A stretch of 8,413 nucleotides of DNA from an uncultured Veillonella sp. (GTDB taxonomy: Bacteria > Bacillota > Negativicutes > Veillonellales > Veillonellaceae), in the NCBI GenBank assembly GCA_900549805.1, contig URPV01000053.1, positions 1-8,413 of the forward strand, in the 5' to 3' direction. Of this stretch, positions 1-6,070 are shown in pieces (the stretch's first letter is position 1; each line of letters starts with the position of its first letter). The notes below the pieces were generated by a model that was not told where the DNA came from, ran no database searches, and saw nothing but the letters and a program-made list of their open reading frames with translations. Position numbers and translations under genes: made by a program.

Positions 1-72
1 GGCACTTTGCAGCGCACCGTAATCGCCCGAAAGGCGCGGAGCGCGCAGCAGATCCCTTATTACAGATTATAA
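1..72 (+). other. GC-rich left-edge segment, possible 3' end of a convergent gene
   Basis: The first 56 or so bases are about two thirds G+C by my count, far above the AT-rich sequence around the adjacent tRNA. Two plus-strand frames are open from the edge. Frame 1 ends at TAA 70-72, just before the hairpin at 71-101, and has the more GC-rich third positions. Frame 3 ends at TAG 87-89, inside the hairpin. Two minus-strand frames also lack stops over bases 1-60, so openness alone proves nothing. No product is recognisable from so short a tail. It could be the C-terminus of a gene converging on the tRNA, or non-coding sequence. Confidence 0.25.
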
Positions 73-101
73 AAAATCCCCAGTTATAGAACCGGGGATT
101 T
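71..101 (-). terminator. Rho-independent terminator after tRNA-Leu
   Basis: On the minus strand a 12-bp stem with a 4-nt loop has arms at 74-85 and 90-101. It is followed by a U run from A71-A76. The single imperfect pair (82/93) is a G-U wobble in minus-strand RNA but an A-C mismatch in plus-strand RNA. With the U run, this points to termination of the minus-strand tRNA transcript. The stem begins five bases after the encoded CCA. Confidence 0.85.
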
Positions 102-105
102 AATC

Positions 106-192
106 TGGTGCCGAAGATGGGAGTCGAACCCACACGATGATAACCATCACTAGATTCTGAGTCTAGAGCGTCTGCCATTCCGCCACTCCGGC
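106..192 (-). tRNA. tRNA-Leu, anticodon CAG
   Basis: Read on the minus strand this is an 87-nt class II tRNA with encoded CCA (106-108) and discriminator A. The acceptor stem GCCGGAG/CTTCGGC pairs over 7 bp with one G-U. The anticodon stem-loop at 150-166 has loop CTCAGAA, giving anticodon CAG at 157-159, which reads CUG leucine codons. A long variable arm follows, as expected for leucine, and then a TTCGACT T-loop closed by a GTGGG/CCCAT stem. It has its own promoter and terminator, so it is probably expressed alone, downstream of surE. Confidence 0.97.
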
Positions 193-193
193 A

Positions 194-224
194 TATAGGA
201 CTATGTATATAATCATAGCCTATA
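194..224. repeat. imperfect palindrome over the tRNA-Leu promoter core
   Basis: The left arm TATAGG-A-CTATG (194-205) and right arm CATAGCCTATA (214-224) are complementary over 11 bp with one bulged base (A200) and an 8-bp centre. The element covers the -10 box, the likely start site and part of the spacer. Only part of it would be transcribed, so it would act as DNA, for example as an operator, rather than as an RNA hairpin. AT-richness makes chance occurrence possible. Confidence 0.4.
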
Positions 225-240
225 GAAGCAAGTAATTCAA
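212..240 (-). promoter_or_regulatory. sigma-70-type promoter of tRNA-Leu
   Basis: On the minus strand a -35 box TTGAAT (235-240) is separated by exactly 17 bp from a -10 box TATGAT (212-217). The -10 box lies 19 bp upstream of the tRNA 5' end, which predicts a short processed leader of about 12 nt. The -10 box is inside an imperfect palindrome that is listed separately. Confidence 0.65.
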
Positions 241-264
241 GCCAGACAAGGAATTTATGAAAGC

Positions 265-1014
265 TTAGAGGTGGAAATCCTTATATTCCTGTTTCCAAGT
301 CAGAGGGACCACTGTAATGAAGCCTTCAAGAACTTGATCTACATCAGTAGGGACGGCCTCCCTATCGTGGCCCTTCTTGCCGCCAATCCAAAAGTACTTC
401 TTCCCCCTCCGTATCATTTCAAACTCTACAGCGTCTCGGTAGTGCTGAGTCCCTTGGGCTAATTGCCGCAACTTATCACAAGTATAGGGACCCTCTGCAG
501 GGAAATTGACATTAAGGACTAGGTCTCTAGGTGAGGCTTTTACAGATGGATTAAGCCCATAGTAGGAGGCTATTAGATGGTCCACCACTGGATAGAGCTC
601 CTTACCATAGCCCCGCTTATAGCTTGTTGCTGATAAGGCTAGGCCTGGAACCCCAAAGAAAAGAGCTTCCATTGCGGCTGCTACGGTGCCAGAATAAAGG
701 GCATCAGACCCTACATTAAGGCCATTATTGATACCAGAAATACAAAGTTCTGGCTTATCTCCCTTAAGGTAGTGGCTAAGGGCCCACTTAACGCAGTCTG
801 AAGGCGTTCCATCAATAGCATGCCATTCGATATTTTCTTCAGCTGGGTAGACCTTCCATTCAATGGCCCGATCTGTAGTAATAGCATGGGCCTTGCCGCT
901 CTGCTCTCGCATAGGGGCTACCACGGTAATGCGATGATCTTTCGCTAGATGATAAGCCAATTCTCGTAGACCAGGGGCCATAATACCATCGTCATTAGAT
1001 AATAAAATATGCAT
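265..1014 (-). CDS. surE: 5'/3'-nucleotidase SurE (survival protein)
   Basis: A 249-residue protein of the usual SurE length. The family hydrolyses 5'- and 3'-nucleoside monophosphates, and some members also hydrolyse short polyphosphate, using a divalent metal. The expected marks are visible: the N-terminal LLSNDDG with metal-binding Asp8 and Asp9, Ser39 in REQSGK, the SGINNG loop (Asn96 the likely fourth ligand), and YSGTVAAAMEA at 107-117. No signal peptide is seen, so it is cytosolic. I chose the ATG at 1014 because AGGAGA (1021-1026) lies six bases upstream and the protein then begins MHILLSNDDG as family members do. An in-frame ATG 18 codons earlier would add residues encoded by the terminator hairpin and is rejected. 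The gene follows the membrane glycosyltransferase gene but is separated from it by a Rho-independent terminator. It ends at TAA (265-267), 72 bp before the tRNA, with no terminator of its own. Confidence 0.96.
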   Translation of the reverse strand: MHILLSNDDGIMAPGLRELAYHLAKDHRITVVAPMREQSGKAHAITTDRAIEWKVYPAEENIEWHAIDGTPSDCVKWALSHYLKGDKPELCISGINNGLNVGSDALYSGTVAAAMEALFFGVPGLALSATSYKRGYGKELYPVVDHLIASYYGLNPSVKASPRDLVLNVNFPAEGPYTCDKLRQLAQGTQHYRDAVEFEMIRRGKKYFWIGGKKGHDREAVPTDVDQVLEGFITVVPLTWKQEYKDFHL

Positions 1015-1020
1015 ATGTTG

Positions 1021-1026
1021 TCTCCT
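1021..1026 (-). promoter_or_regulatory. surE ribosome-binding site that fixes the start
   Basis: AGGAGA on the minus strand lies six bases before the ATG at 1014. It decides between two in-frame starts (1014 and 1068). It begins two bases after the terminator U-run ends, so the hairpin and the SD are nearly touching. Confidence 0.85.
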
Positions 1027-1028
1027 AT

Positions 1029-1059
1029 AAAAAAGCACTACCCAAGACAGGCAGTGCTT
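1029..1059 (-). terminator. Rho-independent terminator between glycosyltransferase gene and surE
   Basis: On the minus strand arms AAGCACTGCC (1050-1059) and GGTAGTGCTT (1033-1042) form a 10-bp stem with one G-U wobble and a 7-nt loop. Six U residues follow (1029-1034, the first two paired within the stem). The stem starts five bases after the TGA of the upstream gene. It should end transcripts of the guaB-to-glycosyltransferase run and limit read-through into surE. No clear surE promoter lies between it and the surE start. Confidence 0.85.
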
Positions 1060-1064
1060 GTAAC

Positions 1065-2345
1065 TCATTTATGGTGCATATCCCCCATACGGGTCAATTT
1101 TACTTCACCCATGGCCACAGCCCGTGTATGAGCTGTGTGGGACCAGCGTTTATCATGACGGCGGATAAAGCCCAAAATATTGACTGGAATCCAGGAATAC
1201 ACAAAGATTGGATAGATTAAATAATAGAACCAACACTTAGGTGGTACCTTGATTTGTAGCAAGACTACCAATGGAAAAGCGTATTGCAAGAACCATATAA
1301 TTTGCCACGCCCCTACAGGGATGACTTGGAAGAGGATATTGGTATAGAGCTCGTGTTCTGGCCCCCAATAGTTGATCAATTCCGAGTTGATGGTGGAAAT
1401 GATCATGTAAATGGTGGTTAAGAGGAGGAAGTAAGGTTGGGACACTTGAATAATCCCATCCAAGATTCTAATGGACCCCTTCTTAATTCCCACTGCAAAG
1501 AGTATTGGTATATAGCGACCAGCTGTATCGAACTGACCTTGCGCCCAGCGAAGACGTTGGCGACAAGAGGCCATAAAACCGGTTACCTTTTCATCGTAAA
1601 TGATGGCATCATGGGCCCAGCAGGTACGGACACCATGGCTCAATAATTTCATAGAGAACTCCATATCCTCTGTGAGTGAGTTACAGTCCCAGCCATACTT
1701 ACGAATGATATCTGTACGGATACACATGCCCGTGCCGCCCAAGGCTGTAGAGAGTCCCACATTGTACTTGGCCAAGTGCCACATATGGTTAACCGTCCAG
1801 AACATGATGGAAAAAGTACCTGCCACCCAAGAATCGGTTGGGTTTTTGGCATTGAGATAACCTTGAATAACGGACTCCCCTTTTTCCAAATGATGATTCA
1901 TTTCACGGAGGAATTGAGGGTGAACTAAGTTATCTGCATCAAAGATGATATAGGCATCATACTTGCGGTCCATAGCTTCCACGCGGTCGAACATCCACCC
2001 CATGGCATAGCCCTTACCTACCTCTACCTTATTTTCCCGCACATATACGTGTGCACCAGCGGCTTCTGCCACTTGTGCTGTTGAATCCGTGCAATTATCA
2101 GCTACGACAAAAATGTCATACATATCATCCGGGTAGTCCAAGTCATGAAGGTTCTTAATCAGTTGCCCGACTACCGCTTCCTCATTATGAGCACAAATGA
2201 TAACAGCAAAGGTGTTCTTAGGGGTATAATTCTTTTTTTCCTTGCGGCGCCACATGCCAAAGGCCGCTAATACAATGTAATAAATCGTATAAATAACGAT
2301 AATTATTTGTACTGGAATCAGGATTAAATCCAGGTAATGATTCAT
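1065..2345 (-). CDS. family 2 membrane glycosyltransferase, cellulose/hyaluronan-synthase-like
   Basis: A 426-residue inner-membrane glycosyltransferase with the GT2 fold. One N-terminal membrane segment (about 6-30) is followed by a cytosolic catalytic domain. That domain has the nucleotide-sugar entry strand and HNEE (53-56), the metal-binding DAD (Asp136, Asp138), the acceptor-activating TED (225-227) and QRLRW (263-267). The last is the QxxRW motif of processive or lipid-linked GT2 enzymes. Three to four hydrophobic segments follow (about 303-321, 337-365, 371-393), then a basic tail. The donor sugar and product cannot be told from the sequence; polysaccharide extension or glycosylation of a lipid carrier are both possible. 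The start at 2345 has GGAG (2355-2358) nine bases upstream and lies 15 bp after the pssA stop, so it shares the phospholipid transcript. The gene ends in TGA five bases before a terminator stem. Fold assignment is secure; biological role is not. Confidence 0.9.
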   Translation of the reverse strand: MNHYLDLILIPVQIIIVIYTIYYIVLAAFGMWRRKEKKNYTPKNTFAVIICAHNEEAVVGQLIKNLHDLDYPDDMYDIFVVADNCTDSTAQVAEAAGAHVYVRENKVEVGKGYAMGWMFDRVEAMDRKYDAYIIFDADNLVHPQFLREMNHHLEKGESVIQGYLNAKNPTDSWVAGTFSIMFWTVNHMWHLAKYNVGLSTALGGTGMCIRTDIIRKYGWDCNSLTEDMEFSMKLLSHGVRTCWAHDAIIYDEKVTGFMASCRQRLRWAQGQFDTAGRYIPILFAVGIKKGSIRILDGIIQVSQPYFLLLTTIYMIISTINSELINYWGPEHELYTNILFQVIPVGAWQIIWFLQYAFPLVVLLQIKVPPKCWFYYLIYPIFVYSWIPVNILGFIRRHDKRWSHTAHTRAVAMGEVKLTRMGDMHHK

Positions 2346-2360
2346 TGAGGATAACTCCGA

Positions 2361-3035
2361 TTACAAGGTTTTAAAAGCATTGACTGCAGAATTCAAGATA
2401 CCAAACAAGATATAAGCTGCAAAAATAAGAACAGGGATAGCATGCCAATTAAGAACGGCACCAATAATGGCTAAGATAAGCACAAGAGCGACAACCCATT
2501 TATGGATGCGAATGGCAGAAGAGCCTTTAAAATCAGGGTACTTAACATTGGATACCATGAGGAAGCCCACGATGATCATCAATATCATGAGGAGCCATTG
2601 TGGCACCATAACACCCGACAAGACATAGGTCGCTGCAAAGCAACCTGCTGCAGGAATAGGAAGTCCTTGGAAGTAGCCGTGTACTTCTTCTGTCTTAATA
2701 TTAAACCGAGCCAGACGCCCTGCACCCAAGCAAGAGAAAAGGATGAGTGGCACATAACCGAGCCAAGACAAGTCGCCTAATTCCTTGGCAAAGAGCATGA
2801 AGGCAGGAGCTACACCAAAACCGACTACGTCTGACAAAGAATCTAATTCCCGCCCCATAGGACCAGATACACCTAAGGCACGAGCTACGCGGCCATCTAG
2901 ACCGTCAGCCACCAAAGATAGGATGACACAAATAGCTGCATAGGTTGCTAGTCCCTTAGCGGCAAAGGTAATACCGATGACACCAAAAGCCAAGTTAGCT
3001 GCGGTTAAGGCATTTGGAAAAATAGACTTATTCAT
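2361..3035 (-). CDS. pssA: CDP-diacylglycerol-serine O-phosphatidyltransferase (phosphatidylserine synthase)
   Basis: A 224-residue integral membrane enzyme of the CDP-alcohol phosphatidyltransferase family. It transfers the phosphatidyl group from CDP-diacylglycerol to L-serine, giving phosphatidylserine for the adjacent Psd. The full family signature D-x2-DG-x2-AR-x8-G-x3-D-x3-D is present: Asp44, Asp47-Gly48, Ala51-Arg52, Gly61, Asp65, Asp69. Several hydrophobic helices before and after it span most of the chain. Assignment as serine rather than glycerol-phosphate or inositol transferase rests mainly on adjacency to psd and on the overall pattern. I chose the ATG at 3035 because GGGAGG (3043-3048) lies seven bases upstream; an ATG eight codons earlier (3059) has no comparable site. 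The start overlaps the end of psd by 8 bp, which suggests translational coupling. Confidence 0.93.
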   Translation of the reverse strand: MNKSIFPNALTAANLAFGVIGITFAAKGLATYAAICVILSLVADGLDGRVARALGVSGPMGRELDSLSDVVGFGVAPAFMLFAKELGDLSWLGYVPLILFSCLGAGRLARFNIKTEEVHGYFQGLPIPAAGCFAATYVLSGVMVPQWLLMILMIIVGFLMVSNVKYPDFKGSSAIRIHKWVVALVLILAIIGAVLNWHAIPVLIFAAYILFGILNSAVNAFKTL

Positions 3036-3681
3036 TTGGTAACCTCCCAATGACAACATCTCCTGCTGTCACATGTTGACCCTTTTCTACGAAGATTTCT
3101 ACATTCGGATCCATGTAAATTTCAGTACAAGATCCAAATTTAATCATACCATATAATTGGCCTCGTTCAAGGACGCTATCTAGGTCAGTCCAAGATACAA
3201 TTCGACGAGCCAGGAGGCCAGCAATTTGAGTCACCACAACAGAGGTCCGTTCATTTTCAATACAGATGGTATGGCGTTCGTTTTCAAATCCCACCTCATC
3301 TTTAAAGGCAGGCAAGAAACCACCGCAGGTATATTGGCGGAAGGTAATCTTTCCATCAATAGGTGCCCGGTTAGCATGGACATCAAATACAGACAGGAAG
3401 ATGGTTACTTTTTTACATTCTTTATGGAGGAAGGTATCCTCATAGACATTGGAAATGTCCATAATCTTGCCATCCGCAGGAGAGAGAATTAAGTCATCCC
3501 CTTCTGGGATAATCCGTTTAGGATTACGGAAGAAATTGGCAAAGAAGAGGGCTAATACGAAAGGAATGACCGCTACATAGTAATAGCCAAGAGCGATTGC
3601 TAGTATGGTCAAAACCAACATGGCTCCAATGAGAGGAAAGCCTTCTTTAATAATAGGCCCTTTGGGAATATGGTTATTCAT
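3028..3681 (-). CDS. psd: phosphatidylserine decarboxylase proenzyme, short type
   Basis: A 217-residue proenzyme that cleaves itself to form a pyruvoyl cofactor and decarboxylates phosphatidylserine to phosphatidylethanolamine at the inner membrane. The short form is typical of this subfamily; E. coli Psd is longer. A hydrophobic hairpin (about 17-50) anchors the N-terminus. SPADG (67-71, Asp70) and VFDVHANR (98-105, His102) carry the expected proteolysis and decarboxylation residues. KFGSC (181-185) holds the cleavage site Gly183-Ser184, where Ser184 would become the pyruvoyl group of the roughly 34-residue alpha chain. The start at 3681 has AGAGGT (3687-3692) five bases upstream and lies 14 bp after the stop of the TagA-family gene. 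Its 3' end overlaps pssA by 8 bp. The reversed pathway order (psd before pssA) still places consecutive enzymes together. Confidence 0.94.
   Translation of the reverse strand: MNNHIPKGPIIKEGFPLIGAMLVLTILAIALGYYYVAVIPFVLALFFANFFRNPKRIIPEGDDLILSPADGKIMDISNVYEDTFLHKECKKVTIFLSVFDVHANRAPIDGKITFRQYTCGGFLPAFKDEVGFENERHTICIENERTSVVVTQIAGLLARRIVSWTDLDSVLERGQLYGMIKFGSCTEIYMDPNVEIFVEKGQHVTAGDVVIGRLPNE
3043..3048 (-). promoter_or_regulatory. pssA ribosome-binding site inside the psd coding end
   Basis: GGGAGG on the minus strand, seven bases before the ATG at 3035. It lies within the last codons of psd, so ribosomes finishing psd pass over the site. It settles the pssA start against the upstream ATG at 3059. 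Confidence 0.8.
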
Positions 3682-3695
3682 GTCACACCTCTACA

Positions 3696-4427
3696 CTACT
3701 TACTCGTCAACACTTTGATCATGAATTTAGGCAAAGCCATCATGCGCAAAATGCGTTTAGGTTCAAGGATTAAGCGATACAACCATTCCAAGCGGTTTTC
3801 TTGCATCCATTTAGGGGCCCTCTTAATATTGCCCGCCATGACGTCAAAAGACCCGCCTACGCCCATAGCAACCACGCCATCTAGGCCAGCGAGTTTATTG
3901 ATAATCCATTTTTCTTGTTTAGGCACACCTAAGGCAACAAAGACTAATTTAGCGCCTGTAGACTTAATGTCTTCAATAATCAGTTGCTCTTCACGGTCAT
4001 TGAAGAAGCCATCATGGGTCCCTACTAGGTTAAGCTTCCCTACCTTGTCTTGTACATTAGCCATGGCTTTGTCGACCACGCCTGGTGCTGCTCCTAGGCA
4101 GTAAATGGGTGTTTGATTTGTAGCCGCCTTTGCAAATAAAGCACTAGCTACATCAATGCCTGGACACCGTTCTGGGAAATGGTTCCCCTTTTGTTCCGCA
4201 GCCCATAAGACACCAGCCCCATCAGGAATAACCAAATCAGCTTCTTGTAAAATTGTAAATAATTCTTTATCTGCCTGTGCATGCATAATCATTTCTGCAT
4301 TGGCCGTTACTACGATGTGTAAGCCAGGCTCATGCAGCAATGATTGGACGCGATCAACCGTCTCAACTTGGGTGATCGCGTCCACAGGAACGGATAAGAC
4401 GCTAATGCGATTTGTGCGCACCTTCAT
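3696..4427 (-). CDS. WecG/TagA/CpsF-family glycosyltransferase
   Basis: A 243-residue GT26 enzyme. Family members transfer N-acetylmannosamine or its uronate from a UDP-sugar to an undecaprenyl-diphosphate-linked GlcNAc, for teichoic-acid linkage units, enterobacterial common antigen or capsule. Visible marks are TANAEM (41-46; Thr41), PDG (68-70; Asp69, the probable catalytic base by analogy with TagA), GVGGSFDVMAG (189-199), and a C-terminal RAPKWMQENRLEW...EP..R region (203-225) followed by an amphipathic tail suited to membrane attachment. In a diderm, wall teichoic acid is unlikely, so an LPS, capsule or common-antigen-like glycan is the better guess. Substrate is not readable, so no gene symbol is given. 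It starts 11 bp after guaB and ends 14 bp before psd. The ATG at 4427 is only two bases from its SD; a GTG at codon 3 (4421) is a plausible alternative start. Confidence 0.9.
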   Translation of the reverse strand: MKVRTNRISVLSVPVDAITQVETVDRVQSLLHEPGLHIVVTANAEMIMHAQADKELFTILQEADLVIPDGAGVLWAAEQKGNHFPERCPGIDVASALFAKAATNQTPIYCLGAAPGVVDKAMANVQDKVGKLNLVGTHDGFFNDREEQLIIEDIKSTGAKLVFVALGVPKQEKWIINKLAGLDGVVAMGVGGSFDVMAGNIKRAPKWMQENRLEWLYRLILEPKRILRMMALPKFMIKVLTSK

Positions 4428-4429
4428 TA

Positions 4430-4434
4430 CCTCT
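4430..4434 (-). promoter_or_regulatory. ribosome-binding site with ambiguous start spacing
   Basis: AGAGG on the minus strand lies two bases from the ATG at 4427, too close for normal initiation. It lies eight bases from the in-frame GTG at 4421, which is normal. The site therefore favours a GTG start and a protein two residues shorter, although ATG is the stronger codon. Confidence 0.5.
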
Positions 4435-4438
4435 TTTA

Positions 4439-5893
4439 TCAGCCACTATAGTTAGGTGCTTCTACGGTGATACTTACATCATGAGGATGGGACTCTTTGA
4501 GGCCCGCCGCCGTGATTTGGACAAATTGCGTGTCATTAATCATTTCTTGAATGTTATGACAACCGCAATAGCCCATAGAAGCCCGTAGGCCCCCTACCAT
4601 TTGGAATATTGTATCTGCCAATGTGCCTTTATAAGGTACACGGCCTTCAATACCTTCTGGAACCAGTTTTTTAGCTTCCGCTTGGAAGTAACGGTCTTTA
4701 GAACCGAGTTTCATAGCTCCCAAGGAACCCATACCACGGTAGACTTTATAGCTACGACCTTGGTAGATAACAGTTTCACCTGGAGACTCTTCTGTACCAG
4801 CTAGTATATTCCCCATCATAACACAAGATGCCCCTGCTGCGATAGCCTTAGCAATATCACCAGAGTATTTAATACCCCCATCAGCGATGACAGGAATACC
4901 ATAACGACTAGCTACTTTGGCAGATTCATAGACAGCTGTAATTTGTGGAACCCCAATACCAGCGATGATTCGGGTCGTACAAATAGAGCCAGGTCCAATC
5001 CCTACTTTCACTGCATCTACCCCTGCTTGGATCAGGGCTTCTGTGCCAGCTGCTGTTGCTACATTGCCGGCGATAACAGGAAGGTGTGGATACTTAGCTT
5101 TGATTTCCTTTAAGGTCCGTAAAACACCTGCTGAATGACCATGGGCCGTATCCACTACGAGAACATCAGCCTTGGCAGCCACCAAAGCATCCATACGGTC
5201 ATAGAGATCCTTGGAAACACCTACAGCAGCACCAACCAAGAGTCGACCGCTAGTGTCCTTAGCGGAATTAGGGTACTTAGTAGCCTTTTCAATATCCTTA
5301 ATGGTAATCAAGCCCTTGAGGTTGCCCTCCCCATCAACGAGTGGCAACTTTTCAATGCGATGCTTAGACAAAAGGGCCTTAGCATCATCCAAAGAAGTTC
5401 CCACAGGCGCTGTAACCAAATTTTCCTTGGTCATACATTGACCAATTGGCTTGGACAAGTCAGTTTCAAAACGCATATCCCGATTGGTAATAATCCCCAC
5501 CAACTTACCATTATCCGTAATAGGGACACCGGAAATATGGTAGTGTTTCATAAGCTCATCAGCCTTGCCCAAGAGGTCTTGTGGGGATAAGTAGAAAGGA
5601 TCTACAATAACACCGTGTTCAGACCGTTTAACCTTATCTACTTCATGAGCTTGCTCTTCAATGGACATATTTTTATGGATAACACCTAAGCCCCCTTGCC
5701 GAGCCATAGCAATGGCCATAGCGGACTCTGTAACCGTGTCCATACCAGCAGAAATCATAGGAATATTTAAGGAAATATCCTTGGTCAATTGTGTTTTCAA
5801 ATCTACTTGATGAGGCAAAATATCAGATGCTGCTGGCACCAACAAAACATCATCAAAGGTCAACCCTCTCATACCGAATTTATCATCTCTCAT
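4439..5893 (-). CDS. guaB: inosine-5'-monophosphate dehydrogenase
   Basis: A 484-residue cytosolic enzyme of normal bacterial length that oxidises IMP to XMP with NAD+, the committed step to GTP. The barrel begins with LTFDDVLLVP (11-20) and is interrupted by a pair of CBS domains (about 96-205) that sense adenine and guanine nucleotides in other IMPDHs. The catalytic loop GIGPGSICTTR (298-308) carries Cys305, the residue that forms the thioimidate with IMP. IADGG (336-340) and MGNILAG (360-366) bind the phosphate, and Arg401-Tyr402 on the mobile flap match the residues that activate water. The start at 5893 has AGGAGGG (5899-5905) five bases upstream. It is the first gene of the tight five-gene run and is preceded by a leader with two inverted repeats. 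No purine riboswitch was recognised. Confidence 0.97.
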   Translation of the reverse strand: MRDDKFGMRGLTFDDVLLVPAASDILPHQVDLKTQLTKDISLNIPMISAGMDTVTESAMAIAMARQGGLGVIHKNMSIEEQAHEVDKVKRSEHGVIVDPFYLSPQDLLGKADELMKHYHISGVPITDNGKLVGIITNRDMRFETDLSKPIGQCMTKENLVTAPVGTSLDDAKALLSKHRIEKLPLVDGEGNLKGLITIKDIEKATKYPNSAKDTSGRLLVGAAVGVSKDLYDRMDALVAAKADVLVVDTAHGHSAGVLRTLKEIKAKYPHLPVIAGNVATAAGTEALIQAGVDAVKVGIGPGSICTTRIIAGIGVPQITAVYESAKVASRYGIPVIADGGIKYSGDIAKAIAAGASCVMMGNILAGTEESPGETVIYQGRSYKVYRGMGSLGAMKLGSKDRYFQAEAKKLVPEGIEGRVPYKGTLADTIFQMVGGLRASMGYCGCHNIQEMINDTQFVQITAAGLKESHPHDVSITVEAPNYSG

Positions 5894-5950
5894 ATAGGCC
5901 CTCCTCTTAGCAACCCTATAACAACAATTACATTAATACTATATACACGT

Positions 5951-5977
5951 ATGACGCTCGACCACATCTTGCGTCAT
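5951..5977 (-). repeat. inverted repeat 2 in the guaB leader
   Basis: ATGACGC (5951-5957) and GCGTCAT (5971-5977) form perfect 7-bp arms around 13 bases. The element abuts inverted repeat 1 (5978-6012) with no gap. No U-run follows on the minus strand, so it is not a simple terminator. It could be an RNA leader hairpin or a protein-binding site. Confidence 0.55.
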
Positions 5978-6012
5978 GAACTACCTAATACTTATTAAGT
6001 CATAGGTAGTTC
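5978..6012 (-). repeat. inverted repeat 1 in the guaB leader
   Basis: GAACTACCTA (5978-5987) and TAGGTAGTTC (6003-6012) are perfect 10-bp arms. Inside them ACTT and AAGT add a 4-bp inner stem around ATT. The hairpin lies between the tautomerase terminator and guaB and has no following U-run. Its apical part contains TATGAC (minus strand), complementary to GTCATA at the 3' arm of the neighbouring repeat, so the two structures could compete. Confidence 0.6.
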
Positions 6013-6029
6013 TAATAAAAGCCCTAATA

Positions 6030-6065
6030 GCAAAATAACTACACCTGATATATCAGGTGTAGTTA
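6030..6065 (-). terminator. Rho-independent terminator after the tautomerase gene
   Basis: A perfect 30-bp palindrome (6036-6065) gives a 13-bp stem with a TATA loop. Minus-strand RNA continues with a U-rich UUUUG stretch. The stem begins five bases after the tautomerase TAA at 6071-6073. It should separate the tautomerase transcript from guaB. Confidence 0.75.
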
Positions 6066-6070
6066 CTTAC

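Noticed and set aside
1012..1068. Longer SurE starting at ATG 1068, whose ATGA overlaps the upstream stop
   Set aside because: The added 18 residues are encoded by the terminator hairpin and its SD region, no good SD lies at normal spacing before 1068, and SurE proteins begin at the MxILLSNDDG strand.
3670..4104. Plus-strand open frame of 144 codons antisense to the GT26 gene
   Set aside because: No family features, low-complexity Ser/Pro/Thr composition typical of an antisense shadow, and the minus-strand gene is clearly real.
5135..5590. Plus-strand open frame of 151 codons inside guaB
   Set aside because: It lies wholly antisense to a well-conserved enzyme, has no recognisable motif, and mirrors guaB codon pattern.
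5890..6035. Purine-type riboswitch or clear promoter upstream of guaB
   Set aside because: I looked for purine-riboswitch core bases and for -35/-10 pairs at 16-18 bp and found no convincing match; only the inverted repeats are reported.
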